Translations under genes and position numbers: made by a program
Notes under the pieces: generated by a model
What the model was told of the DNA's origin: nothing
Databases searched by the model: none
Seen by the model: only the letters and a program-made list of their open reading frames with translations
In this document: positions 58,037 to 64,000 of the stretch, piece after piece
Layout: each line of letters opens with the position of its first letter
How positions within the stretch are numbered: position 1 is the first letter of the stretch
DNA from: Serendipita indica DSM 11827
Taxonomy: Eukaryota > Basidiomycota > Agaricomycetes > Sebacinales > Serendipitaceae
Direction: 5' to 3'
Assembly (NCBI GenBank): GCA_910890315.1
Contig: CAJVGD010000001.1
Span: 1,302,001-1,366,000 of the forward strand
DNA: 64,000 nucleotides

Positions 58037-59444
58037 GATCGCAAAAGAAGGTGGATTATCAATGCCTCATGTCTGTCCCTTTCTTCTTGGTTGACATCAT
58101 TTTCATTTACTTGCTATCAGGTATCATAGACGGTCGGAAGGCGATCGTCAAGCGACACCGTGCCGTTGGCCGTGCGGACGCTGCACGCGTGAATACTAAT
58201 CGTTATCAATCGTGCCTCTTCAAGCGTTCTATCTTCATAGCATCCGTTTCGTCACCAAAATGCTTACCTCCACTCGGCCTCATGGAAGGGAGTAGGCTGC
58301 CTTTGATTGCTGTGATCGCCTTACTAGGTTGTGCTATCGAATTCTATTACTACCAGCACCATCCTCATCTTCAGGGAAATTGCCAACTCGTGGATTTCGT
58401 CCGAGGAATGCAAAGCGCGGGATACTCTCGTTGCCTCGTGCAAAGGTGCAGGCACAGGCTCTTTGGTGCCAGCTCTGGATCTGGATCTAGGCTCGTTGAG
58501 CTGCTCCCTCACTCCCGCCAGGGCTTCTCGCCGTCGATGGACAGCTCGCCGACAAAGATACCGTCGCTGGAACGGAATCACTGCGTCGCATTCAGACTTC
58601 AAGCATTTTCGAAGCCACAAACCGCGGCGAATACTTGCGGTAAGCTCGCGAGGATGCCTGTAGGGAGCGTGCCTCCGCCCGAGTCGCTGAAACCCCCGGA
58701 GTCTTCATAGCGCGAGCTTCATGGATCTATGGACACCAACCACAATACAAAGCACTCTACGTACACTCAAGGTTTCTCTGGATAGCTCAAGGCCATGGAT
58801 TTGCCCACGACTCTGGTGTCGAAGCGCGGTCTCCATCACGGACGTCTTCCTCTAGGATTCAGCACACTCAGCGCATACTGGCAACGACGTCTTAGAGGCC
58901 CACGTAGAGAGGGAGGGGAGATGGTAGATTTTTTTGTTTCGATCGCTAAAACTACATCTGTAGTTTGTCTACGGTTCAACAAGAAGAGTGGATCAGATCC
59001 ACGACGTTTCTTTGCAGGAGAGATTGATGATGGGATCAAGGGTGTGTGATATAATACAGATTTCTGCACACGAGCAGCCGAGCGAGCAGCTGGCCGGTGA
59101 GCGGCGTGGATGATGCATAGTGAGGATAAACAAGAGACAAATGCCCCTCTAGTTGAGGCACAGCAGGACGTGACGAATTAGGATGAAATGTGAAGTTTGG
59201 AGAGGGGGGGCTCTGGCGATTCAATATTCGCCTCGGCAGCAAATAGTAGAAACACATGAGGGAAGACAAGAAATGAGGAAATCAAGAGTATTTTGGTTGG
59301 AGTACACAGGCGCGGTCCAGTCGAGGTGGGTAAAAAAAAGCACCTATTTCTTGCCGCGAGATTGAAGGGAAAAGCAAAAGCACACCCCAGTGACAGTCGA
59401 ACGTCCACATCGAAGTAAGAAAAAAGAATCCTCGATCGGTTTAT
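58037..59444. other. Unassigned, low-evidence coding region
   Basis: 1.4 kb with long but conflicting open frames. On the plus strand 58051-58710 (LPLIAVIALLGCAIEFYYYQ) and 58331-58663 overlap in two frames; a minus frame runs 58324-58620. None gives a known domain or clear intron signals. A small gene with frame errors may exist near 58260-58710. The part 58730-59440 looks non-coding. Confidence 0.35.
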
Positions 59445-62400
59445 TTAGTAGACAGTCGATTCGACGTCGGAGAGTTGGCGCGCGTGCGCTTGTGGTCGAC
59501 CATAGCGAAGAATACGTCCAGCAGCCGGGACAGCGCTGACCATCGTCATTCCACCGTCGTCTCGTTCGCTCTCGCTGGCCGGAAGATCGAATGAGACGCC
59601 AGGACGTTGGCGACGTGATTTACCGCTCGCCTTCCAGTCCTGCTCCCGGTTATTGTTCCATTGCTGGACAGCGTACATACGATCCTCAAACGGTGGCTCG
59701 TCACTTTGCACGCCGTCATCACCCGCATCGTCAAACTCGTCCTCGTCGACCATGCGCACACGACCCTTGGTGTCCATGACCGCCGCTAGCCGCTTGTTGT
59801 TCTCCGAAATGCCTCCGTGTTGTTGAGCAGTAAGAGGATCGGGTGTTCGACTCGGGAGAAGCGAGCCCTGGCTCGACATGGCGATTTCGTTCGTGACACC
59901 AAACTGCGTGCCACCGATGACAGCTTCCATCGACGCGCCGGACACGCCGGAGATGGACTTCTTTGGCTTGTGGCGTAAGATGGGAATTCGACCAAGCCAC
60001 GAATCGGCGCGGAGAGGCCGTAGCCGCGCGGGGTGGAGGCGTCTTTGATGGGGGCGGGGCGGGGGCAGGAGACGCGGACCGCTCAATGGTAGGGAATGGA
60101 CGTGCGGGTGATTTTGGGCGGAACATGTTGAAGATTCCACCACTCTGCGATTGCTGAGGTGGGTATGGGAGTTGAGCCGGGTATCCTTGGGATTGCGGGG
60201 TTACACGACCAGACGCGCTTTGAATGGCAGGGGTGGGCCGTTCTTTCCGCATAGAGCTTGCGGTCAGTCGCTCAAGAGCGTGGGGAAGGGGTCCCGAGGA
60301 AGGTTGCGCATGGGCAGTCTGGACAACCGTGGAACGGGTGACGGAAATCGATGTCGTCACGGTATATTCACTGTCGCTCATGAGTGTCCTTTCTCCGTGG
60401 AATGGCGTGCCCATCAGGGCTCGGTGGACGTTGGCCGACGGCGAGCGTGGATTGGCGGATGCAGACTCCCTATCTAGGCCGTAATTCTGAAGAATGGATG
60501 GTTGAGCTGCTGAAGGAGACCTAAGCCCTGATACTGGAGATGCGGTTTCATCTCGCCGAGATGGGGTCGCTGCCTTGCTAGAATTGGGCTTTGTGAAATC
60601 TGGCGTAGCGTGACGGGGCGAGGTTGGATGCTGGAATTGACTCTGAAGTTGCGTATAGCTTTGTTGCGGAGCATCCGGCCGAGTGGACTGTGGTGGGAGA
60701 GGAGGAGGAGTTAGCAATCCTGATGCAAGGTTCGCTAGCCGAGGACTGTCTACCTCCGGTGCGGTGATCGGCGGGTTGGAAAGACTGGAAGCACGGGCTG
60801 GTTGACGAGAGGGTCGCGAAGTGAACGAAGAAAAGAGGGCTCGAACCGTGTGAGATGCTGGACTGCCGGGCGTTGCGGTGCTAAACGACGAGTTGGTGTC
60901 CTCTTCGACGTAGGGCTTTCCGACAGTCGAACCAGCAGAGGAGAGGGCAGAGCGCTGTTGGGAAGGTAGAATTGCTGGTAGCTCGCTTGCGTGATGGGAG
61001 CCATAGACCAAAGTCCGAGGGCTGGCGACTGACGCGCGGTTTGGTGACATCACTTGAGAAGTCAAACTCGAATAAGTAGGTCCAGACGTCATGACCGGAG
61101 TATTGGAATACTTCCACGGCGGAATGCTCTCGGCTGTAGCCTGGAGGCTGGTGGGCGAGTGTAGCGCAGCGAGTTGACGCTCTTGCTCGATACTGGGCGA
61201 GCTGGCCGCGATGCTACCGGTCGAGAGTCGTGGTATTGTCGTTTGCTTTAATTTAGTCATATTTGGATTGGCCTCTTGCGACGATGAGTATACACGCGGC
61301 TGGTGCGTGCTGGGAGCGGACATTGCCCGGGCGGAAGCGGTGGAAGTCTAGATGCGAGAAAAACAATGAATATTGATCAGAAACGATGGCATCATCGACA
61401 GAAAATCTCTGTAACATACCCCTTTGGACATCTTTGAAGGTGTAGAAGCAGACATGACGCGCGCCAGTAGCGTATGTCGATCAGCAGAACCGGTAGAGTG
61501 TTGTGGGGGAAGATAGGCAATCTCTGGGATCATCTCGGACCGACTGCGACGGTGAGTCGGCTGAGCAGATGGAGGGGATGGGGAGGTTTGAGTAGCTGGG
61601 GCTGGGCTTTGACGACCGGTAGCGGCAGTCGCGTCTCTTATCGAGTTTGAGGAACCAGTGCCACCATTGATCTGACCTTTGCTTCGCCTAAGAGAGCGAG
61701 CACGCACAGGCGACTGGAGGCATGGGTCAGAAACAGGGGTAAAGAGGACAGCGCTTAGAGTTGGGGGAGGGATGCAACGGGTTTTATTCACCTCGTAGTC
61801 TGAATTTGGTAACGGCAATGCGTTTGAGGCCTGTTCACCCACTTGCGTGCTTTCGGCGTGTGCAGCCGCAGGCGTCCGCTGACTATCCGACGTCTCCACG
61901 AGAGGATATCTGGCAGACTCCCGGCGCTGCCTCTGTTCTTTGGGCGCAGAGTCCTTTGAGCCGTCGTGGGCAACGGGGATTCGGACGAGGCTCTCAGTAC
62001 TGCGAGGGGCGTTTGAGCTGGGGGCAGTGGTAAACGTATTGCTGCCCCACGACCCTTGGAGATTCTCAGCGGAGATACGCTCAAAGGAGGAGCGCGAAGT
62101 GCTGGCAGTATGGAGCGAATTCAAGCTGGCTGAAGTGCGGTGGGAAGGGACATCGGTAGGAGCGGGCTTTGACGAAATCAAGGTGTCATTTGCTCGAGGA
62201 ACATTGATACTCTGACTCGGCGGGCTTGTGAGGCCAGCATGGGGAGCAGGACTCGAGGTCGTGGCGACAGCGTTACGCGGATCTACGCTGGATCTGACGA
62301 CGTTAAATTGAGGTTGCGAATGTGCTGGATAGCTAGAGACTACGCTAGGAGTCGCTGTAGTCGCTGGACGCGTCGTCACAGGTACCGCTTGGGTGCGACC

Positions 62401-62656
62401 GCCGATAGCGCGACTGTCGACGGCTGTAGGCGCTGGAACGGGCTGCGACGAGTGCCTAAGGACAGACGATCTATGAAATCTGATTGTCTCTGCGTCCGAC
62501 GGGGGCTGGGCGACTGGGGCGTCTGATCTCCAAAACGAGGGTCGAAGTGACCGCTGAGCCCCTATTGTCCAAGCATATAAGCAACGCAGAAACACTAAAC
62601 GACGTTCTAGACGTCCTAGACGCACCCTGGTCGGTGGACTTTCTGGTCTTGAACAT
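59445..62656 (-). CDS. Large Ser/Pro/Thr-rich disordered protein
   Basis: ATG at 62656 (MFKTRKSTDQG) with a short first exon; a second long exon is full of Ser, Pro and Thr (SDAETIRFHRSSVLRHSSQP, LRRSKGQINGGTGSSNSIRD, SRSEMIPEIAYLPPQHSTGS). An intron near 61330-61425 separates it from a third exon (MSAPSTHQPRVYSSSQEANP onward; MSPNRASVASPRTLVYGSHH; SDSEYTVTTSISVTRSTVVQ). Near 60005 the frame seems to slip before WLGRIPILRHKPKKSIS, and the end is GRILRYGRPQAHARQLSDVE at 59445. About 1,000 residues, no globular domain seen. Repeated RxxS and SP sites suggest heavy phosphorylation. Function unknown. Confidence 0.6.
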
Positions 62657-62894
62657 TGTCTGACTGGGGGGAAAAGAATAGGAAAAAGGAAAAAGGGGAA
62701 AAAGAAAAGATGCGAACGAGTCCAAGATGCACAGATCCCCGAGGATATAAAGGCCACCACACTGGGCCTCATGTCCCAAACGTGTGGGCCTTCGATCACT
62801 ACTCAGTTTATAAACCACTCGCAGAATATTCAGCAGAAAAAATCGTTCGATTAATTGTCTGAAAAAAAGAAGAGACTACAGGCGAGAGGCTTCT

Positions 62895-63318
62895 CTACTT
62901 TTGGTACGACCAAACACCCTTGAGCACTACAACACACGCTCAGCAAACGGTTCAAGAGCGCATAACACGTTGAGTACGAGTACTTACAGCCCGATTTCGT
63001 TGCCAGTCTGTTCAAGCTGTCGTCGGCCTCGCCATCTGCGCGCACTTGGCCACAGAGCGCAAACGTTGTCGACGTCGAGAGCGCTTTGCCATCTGCATCC
63101 ACGTCTGCAATGCTAATCTGCACAGATGCGTGGTCCTTTGATGTAATCAGGCGGTCTGTGCCCATTGTTAGTCCCAAATTCTCCCCATCCTACAAACACG
63201 CACTGGTCGCCGAGCACTTGCGCGGGACGTAGAGATCAACAAGGACACCCTAAACATCTCGTCAAAACTGTCTTCAAAATCTCCTGCAGTAGCCCGTCCA
63301 TACTTGGTCGTTTTCCAT
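62895..63318 (-). CDS. RPS21: 40S ribosomal protein S21 (eS21)
   Basis: Four exons, not visible as one open frame. Exon 1 is 15 nt (63304-63318, MENDQ). Exon 2 gives [15 protein letters not shown], exon 3 [20 protein letters not shown] then [20 protein letters not shown] and RLATKSG, and exon 4 [10 protein letters not shown] to the stop at 62895. MEND-x-G...[17 protein letters not shown]...DHASVQ is diagnostic for eS21, a small ribosomal subunit protein. The four short exons are normal for fungal ribosomal genes. It sits head to tail behind RRP36, a ribosome-assembly gene. Confidence 0.93.
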
Positions 63319-63440
63319 CGGTCGGCAGATTCAAGGTTTGTTGGTGCCAAACATTCAAGGCTCGCCCCGGCACTCTCCGGTCATCTCCCCCTTCAGTTTT
63401 AGCTCGACATTTCATTGTTTTGTGAACGAGGATCACGTCC

Positions 63441-64000
63441 CTATTCTTCATCTATACGTCGCCTCTTCTTTGGTCGGCTTTCCCCACCTATTCTAGAGCG
63501 GTGTTTCGTCCCGCCAGCCCCTACAACTCCCGCCGATGCCGATACGCGCTGAGACGAGACGGCTCCAAAGAACGGTCGTGATCGCTTGTCCTTTTGTGCC
63601 ATCTTCTTCTGTCGCTTTTCCATCGCCTTTTTCGCTTCCTTTCCTGACATGCTCTCGAATTTCGCCTCGAGTGTCATCTTCTTCTGGTCGGCTGAGCTCA
63701 GGGGGTGAGTGAGTGCCACTCGGGTGATCATCCGACGATACCTTTCTTCATGTACCACGCCTTTTTGCCTTGCAAACGCCTCTCCCTTTCCTCCCTCTTG
63801 GCTTTCAGGAGAACATCTCGTTCGAATGCTTCCCTCTTGCTCCGCTCAATTGTACTCTCCGTTCTCCTCACCGCCCTTTCCAGTTTCTATGTCTGGTCAG
63901 TCAGGTGTAAACACAGCTCGAATGTGTATTACCTCGACTTCACGGCCTCGTTCCTCCCGGAGGTGAGCAGGACTGCTGGCCAACAGCTTTTTGGCCCTCG
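63441..64000 (-). CDS. RRP36: rRNA biogenesis protein RRP36, partial
   Basis: Cut by the window end, so the N-terminus is missing. Read from the right: RSKREAFERDVLLKAKREER, ERRLQGKKAWYMKK, an intron (63692-63740), then ADQKKMTLEAKFESMSGKEA, KKAMEKRQKKMAQKDKRSRP and F, ending in basic RIGGESRPKKRRRIDEE at 63441. GKKAWYMKK followed by KKMTLEAKFE and the Lys-rich MEKRxKKxAQKDKR stretch is the RRP36 C-terminal domain, needed for early 35S pre-rRNA cleavage in the nucleolus. The basic tail is a likely nucleolar signal. Confidence 0.85.

Noticed and set aside
58051-58710. 219-codon plus-strand frame
   Set aside because: Competes with frames on both strands and has no motif; kept only as an unassigned region.
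1-64000. Transposons, retroelements, virus-like elements, tRNA or rRNA genes
   Set aside because: No transposase, reverse transcriptase, capsid or integrase motifs, terminal repeats, or tRNA-like cloverleaf with box A/B were found by reading.

Overview
The window reads as a compact chromosomal stretch of a filamentous basidiomycete, most likely an Agaricomycete (Rhizoctonia-like is my guess, not proven). Genes are dense on both strands, most are cut by many 40-60 bp GT-AG introns, intergenic gaps are often below 200 bp, and nearly all recognisable products are single-copy eukaryotic housekeeping proteins. I found no transposon, virus-like element, tRNA, rRNA or CRISPR array.

Layout. 1-9.6 kb: 3' part of a DOPA 4,5-dioxygenase-like gene, a WD40 protein, RAD7, N-myristoyltransferase, the chaperonin subunit CCT4 and a small G-protein gamma subunit. 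9.6-16.5 kb: an orphan gene, a metacaspase with a very long linker between p20 and p10, and a small repeat-bearing gene (here called KLRG-1). 16.7-24.5 kb: a tandem segmental duplication holding two WW-domain membrane protein genes, a full allantoinase gene and a 5'-truncated decayed copy of its 3' part. 25.4-34.7 kb: an MCM1-type MADS-box factor, ornithine aminotransferase, a DUG3-type amidohydrolase, a cytochrome P450 and a kinetochore Mis14/NSL1-like gene. 34.9-43.3 kb: a Sae2/Ctp1/CtIP-type gene, a DUF202 membrane protein, AP-3 sigma, a second KLRG gene, a RING protein, a Vac1/Pep7 FYVE protein and a Pro/Ser-rich protein. 43.9-64 kb: a RhoGEF, asparagine synthetase, two opposed small membrane proteins, NDP kinase, a Gyp7 TBC protein, an aprataxin-like HNT3, a large disordered protein, RPS21 and part of RRP36.

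The genes do not form one pathway. Local themes are nitrogen and amino-acid metabolism (allantoinase, ornithine aminotransferase, DUG3, asparagine synthetase), DNA repair (RAD7, Ctp1, HNT3) and endosome-vacuole traffic (AP-3 sigma, Vac1, Gyp7). Several divergent pairs share very short promoters.

Two observations stand out. First, KLRG-1 and KLRG-2, 22 kb apart, encode small His/Glu-rich proteins ending in KLRG[K/R] motifs; both begin with a 20-nt first exon and use only phase-2 introns. They look like an undescribed gene family. Second, many conserved genes need one-base insertions, mostly at homopolymers, to keep their known motifs in frame. This points to under-called bases in the assembly rather than to decay, and gene models from simple ORFs will be broken here.
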